Source of the DNA: JABSOG01 sp041583135
GTDB taxonomy: Bacteria > Pseudomonadota > Gammaproteobacteria > Enterobacterales > Alteromonadaceae
DNA: 64,000 bases
NCBI GenBank assembly: GCA_041583135.1
Contig: JBFHGJ010000017.1
Location: 5,244-69,243, forward strand
Direction: 5' to 3'
How positions within the stretch are numbered: the stretch's first letter is position 1; every line of letters begins with the position of its first letter. Below, piece after piece: positions 16,768-25,365 of the stretch. The position numbers and the translations under genes were made by a program. Below the pieces are notes generated by a model. That model had not been told where the DNA came from. It ran no database searches and saw nothing but the letters and a program-made list of their open reading frames with translations.

Positions 16768-17721
16768 ATGAAAATTATCAATGCTGCGCCACCACATGAG
16801 GGCGACTTAACTGAGCACACTTGCGCAAGCCATGAAACAACACAGGTGCAAAACCCTGCGGTTCACCATGGTGCGCTACAGCAACACTCTTACCGGCAGG
16901 AGTTTGGTTATCAACCACTTGATAAGGATGCCAGCCCACCAGAGGTCCCTGAGATCAGAGTCAATGGCGTGCTGATTGCTGAAAATGAAGTGTTGTCGGA
17001 AGTGCAGCATCATCCTGCCGAAACAAAGCGCGAAGCGATGGTTAAAGCCGCTGAGTCGTTGATCATCGGCGAGCTTTTACGGCAAAAGGCGGTTGAGCGC
17101 CAGCTGATATCCGATGACTGTGAGAAACACTCGGCCGAAGAAGCATCGGCTTTGAATGCGTTGATTGAACAAGAGGTGTCGGTGCCAACTGCAACGGACG
17201 CCGAGCAACGACGATTTTATGAAGCCAACAAAGACAAGTTTGCGACCTCGCCATTGCTGGAGGTGCGTCATATTCTACTTGCGGCTGCGCCAGATGATAT
17301 TGACGAACGTATAGCGTTAAAAGCCGTTGCCGACATACTGATAGCAAGTTTGGCGGACGAACCTTCACTGTTTGATGAGTTGGTACAACAGCATTCGACT
17401 TGTCCTTCAAAAGCACAAAACGGCAACCTCGGGCAAATCTCAAAAGGGCAAACGGTGCCTGAGTTTGAAAGCGCTTTGTTTGCAGCCAAAGAGGGGTTGA
17501 TTGATTACCCTGTAGAAAGCCGCTACGGCTTTCATATCGTGATGGTCGATAAAAAGATTGAAGGGCAACAATTGCCTTATGATTATGTCAGAGAAAAAGT
17601 GGCTCAATACCTCCATGACAAGGTGCAACGCAAAGCCACGGCCCACTATATTCAAACCTTAATTGAACAAGCTGAGATCAGCGGCTTCAATTTTGATATA
17701 CAAGAAGGCTGTATGCAGTGA
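16768..17721 (+). CDS. Cytoplasmic parvulin-type peptidyl-prolyl isomerase (NifM-like), nar-linked
   Basis: A 317-aa protein with a parvulin rotamase domain at about residues 164-262: it begins LLEVRHIL, contains QNGNLGQISKGQTVPEFE and ends SRYGFHIV. The N-terminal 60 residues are polar and His-rich and there is no signal peptide, so it should be cytoplasmic, like NifM. An isomerase of this class directly follows narGHJI in several denitrifiers (for example Pseudomonas). A role in maturing the nitrate reductase is therefore likely but is inference. A terminator separates it from narI, so it may depend on read-through or its own promoter. Confidence 0.85.
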   Translation: MKIINAAPPHEGDLTEHTCASHETTQVQNPAVHHGALQQHSYRQEFGYQPLDKDASPPEVPEIRVNGVLIAENEVLSEVQHHPAETKREAMVKAAESLIIGELLRQKAVERQLISDDCEKHSAEEASALNALIEQEVSVPTATDAEQRRFYEANKDKFATSPLLEVRHILLAAAPDDIDERIALKAVADILIASLADEPSLFDELVQQHSTCPSKAQNGNLGQISKGQTVPEFESALFAAKEGLIDYPVESRYGFHIVMVDKKIEGQQLPYDYVREKVAQYLHDKVQRKATAHYIQTLIEQAEISGFNFDIQEGCMQ

Positions 17722-17786
17722 GTTGTGACATGCCCGCCAATATTGAGCATTGATCTTCCGTAGACGGCCATCAAGGTGTACGTGCG

Positions 17787-18122
17787 ATGTCGAATCCGTT
17801 TGAAGCCAAATGGAGTACTCAAGGCCACTCGTTGTGTTTGGGACATTGGCAAATCAAATACAATGGTCTTGAGCTGATCCTGCCGGAAAAACAGGCCAAC
17901 AATGAAATGAACACCAGAGGCAACTTCAGTTGGATGTTTGCCGATGACGATGACTTTATCGAAGGACTCTGCCTTGAAGATTGGGTTGAAGAGAATATCG
18001 ATTGGTTACTCGATGTGTTTGAAAGACACAATATCCCTCAACAGCCACAATATATCGAATGGTTTTATCAGGCCGTCAACGAACAGGATTGGACGTGCAA
18101 TAGCTGTGGCGGCTGTCTTTAG
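17787..18122 (+). CDS. Small unknown acidic protein with a C-terminal Cys motif, nar-linked
   Basis: 111 aa, no family that I can name. It is acidic and aromatic-rich (SWMFADDDDF, then EDWVEENIDWLLDVF) and ends CNSCGGCL, a compact CxxCGGC that could bind metal or Fe-S or be redox-active. No signal peptide or membrane segment. The ATG at 17787 has AAGGTG upstream. It follows the isomerase on the same strand and is closed by its own terminator, so it is probably the last gene of the nar group. Function unknown; a nitrate-reductase accessory role is only a guess from position. Confidence 0.75.
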   Translation: MSNPFEAKWSTQGHSLCLGHWQIKYNGLELILPEKQANNEMNTRGNFSWMFADDDDFIEGLCLEDWVEENIDWLLDVFERHNIPQQPQYIEWFYQAVNEQDWTCNSCGGCL

Positions 18123-18154
18123 CTTTAACCTTAACGTTAGCCTCAATATGAATA

Positions 18155-18182
18155 AAATGCCGAAGCGATTTACTCGGCATTT
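18155..18182. terminator. Terminator between the small Cys protein and the TPP enzyme
   Basis: AAATGCCGA (18155-18163) pairs with TCGGCATTT (18174-18182) over a ten-base loop. The arms give A/T tails on both strands, and it lies between two convergent genes, so it may act in both directions. Confidence 0.7.
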
Positions 18183-18200
18183 ATCATCGTCCCCATGGGC

Positions 18201-20009
18201 CTAGCGGCCCATATTGATTGCTTGCTGCCATTGTTGTTGAGCGTCTTTATCGCCATTTTGACAGCGAATATATAAATTCAACATTCTGATCTCATCGCTT
18301 TGATATCTCGGATCGGTATCTGCCGGTACCTCAATGAGGGTAATACCGCTTTTTTCTGCGATCGCATCAAGGAACTGAGATTTGAATTGGGCCACGGTTT
18401 CGCAGCGAACACCTTTTCCGCCATACGCTTGTACCAGCTTGAGTACGTCAAACTCGGGCGTTGAACAATGATAAATTGCACCATCGCCACTTTTGCCCAA
18501 ATGATAAATGTCGTTTCTCATATATAGGATAACAACGGCGAGTTGTTCTTTTTGAAAATGAATGAGTTCGTTGAGTTGAAAATGAAAGCCGCCATCGCCG
18601 GTGATGACGACAGGGATATCGTTGCTATGGTGTTTTTGCAATAGTTTGGCGATGGTTCGGGCATAGGGCAGGCTGGTGCCCATCGCGCCATACCAAGGGT
18701 TGGTTAGCCATGAACGGCCAAGTGACGACTGTTTGGTGAGCAGTCCATAAGACGCAAAATAGGAGTTGCCAACCTCAGGCAGGTAAATGAGTGATGGTTC
18801 GATGTTCGATTGGATGGTATTGAGCACGTCTGCCAAGTTGTGAAAATCGAGTTTGGCTTGATCTTCTATAGGCACTTCCGGTTTGGCGGGTAGGTCGATG
18901 TCGTAGCTAGGTAACTCTGCACTGAGCAGCCGCGCAAAGATATGGATCAACCCTTGTTGATTTTGCACCGTGCCTTTAATGACGGTTTTATTGTGAAAGT
19001 TGTCGATGTAATGGGTGTTCGAGCCAAAGGCGTTATTGGTATCGAGCTTTTGAATCGAGGTGTCCACTTCAAAGATATAGTCCACATCGTTTTCGATAAA
19101 GCGGCGGATATGTGCTGCACTAAACACCCCGTTATAACAACCGATGGACAGAGGGGCGGATTCATCAAAAGTGCCTTTGGCCAGCCAAGAGGTGGCATAG
19201 GGGATTTGATGCTGTTGGCAAAATTCGTTGATCTGACGGCGTAGCGTATAGTTGAGCCTCATGTTTTCACCGAGAAACAGCAGCGGGCACTTTGCCTGTC
19301 GCAGCTTAGTCAAAATATGCGCAGCGATGTGCGAAGCGCCTTGTAATACAAAGTGCTCAGTGCTGAGTTGCTGCGGTGATTGCGGCAGCTGCAACGATTG
19401 CGTTTTTTGACTGAGTAAATCTCTGGGGATCTCAATAAAGACCGGCTCTTTGTTCAAAAAGGCATGGGTGAGCAGTTGGAAAAACCTCTCTGCCGCCATG
19501 TTGGGTTGGCCTTTGGCCCTTTCTCCTTGCAACCGCTCGGCTTTCATACCCAAAGCGCGAAATGAATCGAGTGCGCAATTGGGATTGGCATGCCAGCTTC
19601 GGCCCGATGCGACCATATGATGCAAGGTGCTACCTGCGATCTCTTTCTCTCCGGGTGCACCTGAGATAAACACAACCGGCAATTTCTCTGCCAGTGCGAG
19701 CGCCGCTGCACTGGTGCAAGGCAAGCTACCGACGGTATAGGTGGTTAGTGTTGCACCTATTCCGGTTATTTCCGCTTGGGCGCAGGCACTATACCCGGCG
19801 TGGGTTTCATTACTTGAGGGCACGACTTCAACTTGCCCATCGAGTGCGGCAATGATGTTGGCGGCAAAGTCGCCGCCAACGCCAAACACCGTATGACAAC
19901 CAAAGAACTTGAGCACTTGGGCTATCGCATCGCCTACAGTGGGCAGTGAGTTGGCGTAATCTTCACCTAAATTGTGTTGATAGCAGGATAACAAATCGTC
20001 GTTGGTCAC
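18201..20009 (-). CDS. Thiamine-diphosphate-dependent 2-oxo acid decarboxylase-like enzyme
   Basis: 602 aa, in the pyruvate/indolepyruvate decarboxylase branch of ThDP enzymes. The N-terminal domain has FGVGGDFAANI and a catalytic-type Glu68 in SNETHAGYSACAQ. The C-terminal domain has the ThDP/Mg motif starting GDGGFHFQLNEL and ending in MRNDIYHLG. The middle domain lacks an obvious FAD-binding acetolactate synthase signature. The likely reaction is non-oxidative decarboxylation of a 2-oxo acid, with the substrate not determinable from sequence. It is a single gene convergent with the nar group and divergent from nrdG. A role in fermentation or in aromatic 2-oxo acid metabolism under low oxygen is possible. 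Confidence 0.8.
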   Translation of the reverse strand: MTNDDLLSCYQHNLGEDYANSLPTVGDAIAQVLKFFGCHTVFGVGGDFAANIIAALDGQVEVVPSSNETHAGYSACAQAEITGIGATLTTYTVGSLPCTSAAALALAEKLPVVFISGAPGEKEIAGSTLHHMVASGRSWHANPNCALDSFRALGMKAERLQGERAKGQPNMAAERFFQLLTHAFLNKEPVFIEIPRDLLSQKTQSLQLPQSPQQLSTEHFVLQGASHIAAHILTKLRQAKCPLLFLGENMRLNYTLRRQINEFCQQHQIPYATSWLAKGTFDESAPLSIGCYNGVFSAAHIRRFIENDVDYIFEVDTSIQKLDTNNAFGSNTHYIDNFHNKTVIKGTVQNQQGLIHIFARLLSAELPSYDIDLPAKPEVPIEDQAKLDFHNLADVLNTIQSNIEPSLIYLPEVGNSYFASYGLLTKQSSLGRSWLTNPWYGAMGTSLPYARTIAKLLQKHHSNDIPVVITGDGGFHFQLNELIHFQKEQLAVVILYMRNDIYHLGKSGDGAIYHCSTPEFDVLKLVQAYGGKGVRCETVAQFKSQFLDAIAEKSGITLIEVPADTDPRYQSDEIRMLNLYIRCQNGDKDAQQQWQQAINMGR

Positions 20010-20243
20010 AGCGGCTTCTCCAAAATGACAGAATATATAAACTGTTACGCATTGTGAGAGTCTCAGGTTGTCTGGTTTTGAGGCAGGTCAATTAAACCGG
20101 ATTCTGGCGCCGAACTACTTATTTTTTCCTCACGACTACCTACTTCTGCTGATCCAAGTCAAAGCCTATGTTGTGGTTTAATGCCAACCTAAACACCATA
20201 TGTTGTGCTTTTTTTGTTTTTATTTGCCGGAAGTGATTTAAAA
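20010..20243. promoter_or_regulatory. Divergent region between the TPP enzyme and nrdG, with FNR-like site
   Basis: No gene is visible. CTGATCCAAGTCAA at 20149-20162 matches eight of ten fixed FNR bases and closely resembles the narG site in this window. It sits about 80-95 bases before the nrdG start codon, a plausible activator position for an anaerobically induced gene. Confidence 0.45.
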
Positions 20244-20720
20244 ATGAAGCGACCAGAGTTTAGAACTTGGCCTGCCCAAATTGTGTTTCATGAAGTGCCG
20301 GATGAGGTGGCACTGGCCTTTACCGTCAGTGGCTGCCCACTGCAATGTGATGGTTGCCACAGCACCGATACCTGGTCTTTGAACAGTGGGACGCCGTTGT
20401 CCAATAGCCAATTCGCCGAATACTTACGACGATATGAGCGATTGATTAGTTGTGTGCTGTTTTTTGGCGGCGAGTGGTGTGCCGAGCCATTGATTGAAAA
20501 ACTTAAAATGGCCAAAGACGCCGGTTTAAAGACGTGTTTGTATTCTGGCTTTGAACGTCTGCCAAAGCGCATCACGCAACATTTGGATTATCTGAAAACC
20601 GGGCCTTGGATAGGGGATAGAGGAGGGCTAGACAATCCCAAGACCAACCAGAAATTTATTGATTTAACCACCAATACCGATCTTACGTTTCGATTTCAAC
20701 AAAATAACGACAATCAATAG
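20244..20720 (+). CDS. nrdG: Anaerobic ribonucleotide reductase activating protein NrdG
   Basis: Radical SAM activase that makes the glycyl radical on NrdD. 158 aa from the ATG at 20244, with GGAAG upstream. The CxxxCxxC motif is CPLQCDGC (Cys 31, 35, 38), followed by HSTDTW, as in NrdG proteins. FFGGEW is a variant of the usual GGEP motif: Trp replaces Pro. It precedes nrdD by nine bases, reversed from the nrdD-nrdG order of E. coli. Confidence 0.9.
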   Translation: MKRPEFRTWPAQIVFHEVPDEVALAFTVSGCPLQCDGCHSTDTWSLNSGTPLSNSQFAEYLRRYERLISCVLFFGGEWCAEPLIEKLKMAKDAGLKTCLYSGFERLPKRITQHLDYLKTGPWIGDRGGLDNPKTNQKFIDLTTNTDLTFRFQQNNDNQ

Positions 20721-20729
20721 AGGTAGAGC

Positions 20730-22535
20730 ATGCAAGCGCTTGAGGAACAACAAATACAACAAAAGATAAACTTTATCGAGCATTACCTAAAAGCCAATAA
20801 TGCGGCCGATGGCTCGAAACTGGATGCCAATGCCAATGTGACACACAAAAACATTGCGACCTTAGAGGCCGAGTTGATGAAAGACTACTTTATTGAAGTC
20901 AATCGCACCTTGGTGAGCAACAAAATTGCCGAGCTATTTGATCAAGCTCTAGCAGATGAGTACCGGCGACAAATTTCAGCCCACGAAATTTATGTACATG
21001 ATGAAACCAGCCTAAAACCCTATTGTGCCTCAATATCGCTTTATCCATTTTTGTTAGATGGCCTGACGACTCTCGGCGGCGAATCCAAGGCACCGCAACA
21101 TTTGGAGTCTTTTTGTGGCAGCTTTATCAATCTGGTATTTGCCGTCAGTGCCCAGTTTGCCGGCGCTATTGCCACTGTGGAGTTTCTGACGTATTTTGAC
21201 TATTTCGCTCGCAAAGAATTTGGTGAAGACTATTTAACTCGCCACCAACATCAGGTGGCCAATCATCTGCAACATGTTGTTTATGCGCTCAATCAGCCAG
21301 CAGCGGCGCGAGGCTATCAAAGTGTCTTTTGGAACATTTCGGTCTATGACCAATTTTATTTTGAGTCGTTGTTCGGCGACTTTGTCTTTCCTGATTTTTC
21401 TAAGCCCTTATGGTCCAGTATTGAAAAGTTGCAGGGTTTTTTTCTGTCGTGGTTCAACCGTGAAAGAGAAAAGGCGGTTCTGACTTTTCCGGTGGTCACT
21501 GCGGCGATGCTGACTGAATTGGATAATGGTGTGGGCCGAGTGAAAGATCAAAAGTTCGCACAAATGTGTGCAAAACAAATCAGTGAAGGCAATGCCTTTT
21601 TTGTCTATCAGTCGGAAAATGCCGATTCGTTGGCGTCATGCTGTCGTTTACGCAATGAGATCACCGATAATACTTTTTCTTATTCTTTAGGGGCCGGTGG
21701 GATTGCAACCGGCTCAATCAATGTCATTACACTGAACATGAATCGGCTGGCGCAAGATGGACGCGACTTGTCTTTGGAAATTGCAAAGTTGCACAAATAT
21801 CAGGTCGCCTATCGCAAACTGGTAGAAGACTATTTGTCCCACGGCGCGCTGCCGGTTTACGATGCCGGTTTTATTACCTTGGATAAGCAGTTTTTAACCA
21901 TCGGTATCAACGGTATGGTTGAAGCCGCTGAGTTTAAGGGCATCGATGTTGGCAATAATCAGGCCTATCAGGATTTTGTGCAGCAACAGTTGAAGATCAT
22001 TTATGACGCCAACCGACAAGCTAAGCTCGATTACGGCTATATGTTCAACACTGAGTTTGTACCGGCAGAAAACCTAGGTGTCAAAAATGCAAAGTGGGAT
22101 AGAGAAGACGGCTACGTGGTGTCTCGAGACTGCTACAACTCCTATTTCTATCCTGTTGAAAACCATGATATTCATCACATCGATAAATTCATTTTGCATG
22201 GTAAGGAGTACAATCGCTATCTCGATGGTGGCTCTGCGCTACACCTTAACTTGGAGCAGCATTTGTCGGCGCAAAATGCGCTGAATTTACTGAATATTGC
22301 CGCGACAACAGGCTGTAATTACTTTTGTATTAACGTCAAAATTACCATCTGCAATCACTGCGAGCACATCGACAAACAAACCAGACAAAGCTGTCAGGCG
22401 TGTGGCTCAAGCAATATTGACTATGGGACAAGGGTGATAGGTTACCTCAAGCGAGTGTCAGCCTTTAGTCAAGGACGCAGGGAAGAACATGAAAGACGAC
22501 ACTACCATGTGGAAAATCGAGACAAGGTGGCATAG
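20730..22535 (+). CDS. nrdD: Anaerobic (class III) ribonucleoside-triphosphate reductase NrdD
   Basis: Glycyl-radical enzyme reducing ribonucleotides without oxygen. 601 aa, much shorter than E. coli NrdD (712 aa): it has no N-terminal ATP-cone, so the usual dATP activity control is missing. The zinc site is CNHC (541, 544) and CQAC (555, 558), and the glycyl radical loop RVIGYL puts the radical at Gly571. SCCRLRNEI provides a candidate thiyl Cys, and PYCASISLY another active-site Cys. The C-terminal KRVSAFSQGRREEH extension past the radical is typical of the subgroup of NrdDs that do not resemble the formate-using E. coli enzyme; that assignment is inference. Confidence 0.93.
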   Translation: MQALEEQQIQQKINFIEHYLKANNAADGSKLDANANVTHKNIATLEAELMKDYFIEVNRTLVSNKIAELFDQALADEYRRQISAHEIYVHDETSLKPYCASISLYPFLLDGLTTLGGESKAPQHLESFCGSFINLVFAVSAQFAGAIATVEFLTYFDYFARKEFGEDYLTRHQHQVANHLQHVVYALNQPAAARGYQSVFWNISVYDQFYFESLFGDFVFPDFSKPLWSSIEKLQGFFLSWFNREREKAVLTFPVVTAAMLTELDNGVGRVKDQKFAQMCAKQISEGNAFFVYQSENADSLASCCRLRNEITDNTFSYSLGAGGIATGSINVITLNMNRLAQDGRDLSLEIAKLHKYQVAYRKLVEDYLSHGALPVYDAGFITLDKQFLTIGINGMVEAAEFKGIDVGNNQAYQDFVQQQLKIIYDANRQAKLDYGYMFNTEFVPAENLGVKNAKWDREDGYVVSRDCYNSYFYPVENHDIHHIDKFILHGKEYNRYLDGGSALHLNLEQHLSAQNALNLLNIAATTGCNYFCINVKITICNHCEHIDKQTRQSCQACGSSNIDYGTRVIGYLKRVSAFSQGRREEHERRHYHVENRDKVA

Positions 22536-22546
22536 CCGCTAAGGTG

Positions 22547-22573
22547 GGGAGTTTGCACTTTGTGCTTACTCCC
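22547..22573. terminator. Hairpin between convergent nrdD and ubiT
   Basis: A two-part stem: GGGAGT with ACTCCC outside, GCAC with GTGC inside, separated by TT on both sides and closed by a TTT loop. It lies between convergent stop codons but lacks a U-run, so termination is only probable. Confidence 0.45.
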
Positions 22574-22589
22574 GGCCAATATCCACCAG

Positions 22590-23126
22590 CTATTCTTGAT
22601 CCGACAGGTGTTGCACCAGTTGATGGTATTTTTGCAATCCGCTTTGTACGAATTCAGGCAAGCTCGCTAAGTTCATATCATCGAGAAAGTTCTTAATTTC
22701 TAACCCCAGCTCGGTATCGCCGGTCACCAACAGCTTGCGCTGGAAGAACAAAGTGTCCGGGTCAATATTGCGGCTCATCAATTGCAGCAGACTTTCGGTT
22801 GTGCCACAAAAGCTAACGCAAGCGGCTTTATTGAGCTGTTTTGTCACCATGAGTGTTTGCTGCTCACTGACAGAAATGAAAAACTCATAAGGGACGTCGG
22901 TGATGTTGATGTGCGCCCAGCGGTCAACCAAAAATGCCAACTCATCATCGGCGAGGGCTTGCTTTAAGATGCCTGACAATAATTTCTCAATCACCGTCAC
23001 TTGAATGCGTTGCGGCAGGCAATTGACTGGCTTTAGCGCGTAGTTGGGCAGTTGCGCGCACAATGACTGCAACCGAGGGATGACAATCTGGCTGCCCGGC
23101 AGCTGGTGTATTAAGTTGATCAACAT
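22590..23126 (-). CDS. ubiT: Ubiquinone accessory factor UbiT (SCP2 domain, YhbT)
   Basis: 178-aa protein with an SCP2/sterol-carrier-like lipid-binding fold (central region FLVDRWAHINITDVPYEFF, then CVSFCGTTESLLQLM). UbiT binds ubiquinone precursors and is needed, with UbiU and UbiV, for oxygen-independent ubiquinone synthesis. Family assignment rests on length, the LLSGILKQALADDELAFL region, and above all on its divergent position next to ubiUV, the same layout as yhbT-yhbUV in E. coli. Confidence 0.88.
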   Translation of the reverse strand: MLINLIHQLPGSQIVIPRLQSLCAQLPNYALKPVNCLPQRIQVTVIEKLLSGILKQALADDELAFLVDRWAHINITDVPYEFFISVSEQQTLMVTKQLNKAACVSFCGTTESLLQLMSRNIDPDTLFFQRKLLVTGDTELGLEIKNFLDDMNLASLPEFVQSGLQKYHQLVQHLSDQE

Positions 23127-23380
23127 AAATCGCCTGTATGAATGCTTTGCTCGTGAGTATACCTCTTGTTTGGCTCGTGCAAATGAACCGCCGCTTTTGA
23201 CGTTAATCGTTTCAACGAATGATTTTTTATTAAAAACATAGACTTAATTTCTTGTGACTCTCTAAAGTAATAGTTTGCCATGCCTCGAATGCGCCGCTGT
23301 TACCTCCAATGAACGTTATCTATTTTTACGCTGATTGATCACAATAGCCGCTATGTTTTGAATTGAGTATTGGATTGAGA
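23127..23380. promoter_or_regulatory. Divergent ubiT-ubiU control region
   Basis: 254 bases without a gene. It should carry promoters for both directions. The best FNR-like sequence, CTGATTGATCACAA at 23331-23344, matches only seven of ten fixed bases, so anaerobic control is expected from E. coli precedent but is not shown here. Confidence 0.35.
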
Positions 23381-24382
23381 GTGGAACTACTTTGTCCTGC
23401 CGGTAACTTATCATCACTAAAAGTAGCCATAGAGCACGGCGCCGACGCGGTTTATATCGGCCTAAAAAATGATACCAACGCCCGTCATTTTGCCGGCTTA
23501 AACTTCACCGACAAAAAGTTGGAACAGGCGGTGAGCTATGTGCGCGAGCATCGTAAAAAACTGCATGTGGCCATCAACACTTTTGCCCATGCAGATGCCT
23601 GGCACCGGTGGCAATATGCGGTTGATTTGGTTGCGGCACAGGGCATCGATGTACTGATCGCCGCCGATCTTGCGGTTTTACAATATGCCAGCGAGCGTTA
23701 TCCTCAATTGGAATTACACCTATCTGTCCAAGCCTCGGCGACCAACGCCGAATCGATCAATTACTATCAATCTTGCTTTAACGTCAAACGCGTAGTTTTA
23801 CCGCGAGTTTTGTCGATTCATCAAGTGCGGCAACTGGCTAGAACGACAAATGTCGAACTCGAGGTATTTGCCTTTGGCAGCCTTTGTATTATGGCCGAAG
23901 GCCGATGTCATTTGTCGAGCTACCTGACTGGGGAATCGCCCAATATGAACGGGGTTTGCTCACCGGCGAAGTTTGTCAGATACCAAGAAAGTGAAGACGG
24001 TTTGGAGTCGCGTTTAAACGGCATATTGATAGATAAGTATCAGCCAGGCGAGAGCGCCGGTTATCCTACCTTATGTAAAGGCCGCTTTAGTGTGGATGAT
24101 GACAAACGTCATTTTCATGTACTGGAAGAACCAACCAGTTTAAACACCTTAGCACTGTTACCTGAACTCATTGAAATGGGGATCAGTGCGGTGAAAATCG
24201 AAGGGCGTCAACGAAGCAGTGCCTATGTCAAACAAGTTACTTCTACTTGGCGAGCCGCCATCGACAGATATCGACAGGATGCCGAGCATTTTGAGGTGGA
24301 ACCTCAGTGGAACCGTGATTTAAGCGCTGTTTCTGAGGGATCGCAGACCACCTTAGGCGCCTACCACAAAAAATGGCAATAG
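23381..24382 (+). CDS. ubiU: Oxygen-independent ubiquinone hydroxylase subunit UbiU
   Basis: U32-peptidase-family protein that with UbiV forms the 4Fe-4S complex hydroxylating ubiquinone precursors without oxygen. Starting at the GTG at 23381 the protein begins ELLCPAGNL after the initiator, aligning with E. coli YhbU, and is 333 aa. Cys169, Cys176, Cys193 and Cys232 fall at the same positions as the cluster ligands reported for E. coli UbiU. Two upstream TTG codons (23363, 23375) are less likely starts. Followed by ubiV after 12 bases. Confidence 0.93.
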   Translation: MELLCPAGNLSSLKVAIEHGADAVYIGLKNDTNARHFAGLNFTDKKLEQAVSYVREHRKKLHVAINTFAHADAWHRWQYAVDLVAAQGIDVLIAADLAVLQYASERYPQLELHLSVQASATNAESINYYQSCFNVKRVVLPRVLSIHQVRQLARTTNVELEVFAFGSLCIMAEGRCHLSSYLTGESPNMNGVCSPAKFVRYQESEDGLESRLNGILIDKYQPGESAGYPTLCKGRFSVDDDKRHFHVLEEPTSLNTLALLPELIEMGISAVKIEGRQRSSAYVKQVTSTWRAAIDRYRQDAEHFEVEPQWNRDLSAVSEGSQTTLGAYHKKWQ

Positions 24383-24394
24383 AGGACGACGACA

Positions 24395-25255
24395 ATGAAA
24401 TATGCCATCGGGCCGATTCTGTATTTTTGGCCAAAACCTCAGGTTGAAGCGTTCTATCGACAGGCTATCGAATCCGACTGCGACGTTATCTATCTTGGCG
24501 AAACCGTCTGCTCTAAACGTCGAGCGCTTAAATTTCAAGATTATTTGGCGCTGGCCAAACAGATTGCGCAAACCGGTAAGCAAGTGATCTTATCGACCAT
24601 GGCGCTGTTAGAAGCCCCGTCGGAGTTGGCGGCACTGAAGCGCTATTGTGAAAATGGCGAGTTTGCCATAGAAGCAAACGATATGTCGGCGGTCAACTTA
24701 ATGCGGCAGCAATCTTTGCCCTTTGTCGCGGGGCCCGCGTTGAATGTCTATAACCAACAGGCTTTAAAGCTATTAGTCAACCAAGGCATGTTTCGTTGGT
24801 GTATGCCGGTGGAACTTTCAAAAGACAAGTTAAGCACCATTTTACAACAGGTAGAGCTGCTCGGATTTAGAGATAAATTCGAAGTCGAAGTGCTCAGTTT
24901 TGGTCATCTTCCACTGGCGTATTCTGCCCGCTGCTTTACCTCTCGAGCTGAAAATAGAGAAAAAGACCAGTGTGAGCTTTGCTGCATCAACTACCCCGGA
25001 GGTCGATTGACGGCGAGCCAAGAAGGTCAGGCGCTGTTTGTGCTAAATGGTATTCAAACAATGTCTGGTGCCTGCTATGACTTATCTGCCGATATTCAGA
25101 GTATGCAAGGACTGGTGGATGTCGTCCGAATAAGCCCTGAGCCGGAGAAAACCTTTACTGCGCTGGCTCAGTTTAAGGCGGGTGGCAGTCGCCTAATGGA
25201 TGCCAACCACAGCAACGGTTATTGGCATCAAATTGCCGGGTTTACCTCGGCTTAG
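24395..25255 (+). CDS. ubiV: Oxygen-independent ubiquinone hydroxylase subunit UbiV
   Basis: Partner of UbiU, 286 aa, U32 family. It begins MKYAIGPILYFWPK. Cluster ligands match the known pattern: Cys39 (GETVCSKRR), Cys180 (ARCF), and Cys193, Cys196 and Cys197 (QCELCCINYPGGRL). Acts in the cytoplasm in the anaerobic ubiquinone pathway, which suits nitrate respiration because NarI can use ubiquinol. Co-transcribed with ubiU. Confidence 0.93.
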   Translation: MKYAIGPILYFWPKPQVEAFYRQAIESDCDVIYLGETVCSKRRALKFQDYLALAKQIAQTGKQVILSTMALLEAPSELAALKRYCENGEFAIEANDMSAVNLMRQQSLPFVAGPALNVYNQQALKLLVNQGMFRWCMPVELSKDKLSTILQQVELLGFRDKFEVEVLSFGHLPLAYSARCFTSRAENREKDQCELCCINYPGGRLTASQEGQALFVLNGIQTMSGACYDLSADIQSMQGLVDVVRISPEPEKTFTALAQFKAGGSRLMDANHSNGYWHQIAGFTSA

Positions 25256-25365
25256 TCCACTGGGCTTCTATACCCCGATGTGAGTACCGCCAAGGGGCAA
25301 TTGGATTTATGTCGATTTACTCTATGATGAGCAATCATAGTAGAGCAATTGCATTAGGATTGAAT

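Noticed and set aside
20730..21030. ATP-cone domain at the NrdD N-terminus
   Set aside because: No ATP-cone motif is present; the first 100 residues lead directly into the catalytic domain.
23331..23344. FNR site for ubiTUV (CTGATTGATCACAA)
   Set aside because: Only seven of ten fixed bases match and the second half-site is poor; kept only as a note on the intergenic region.
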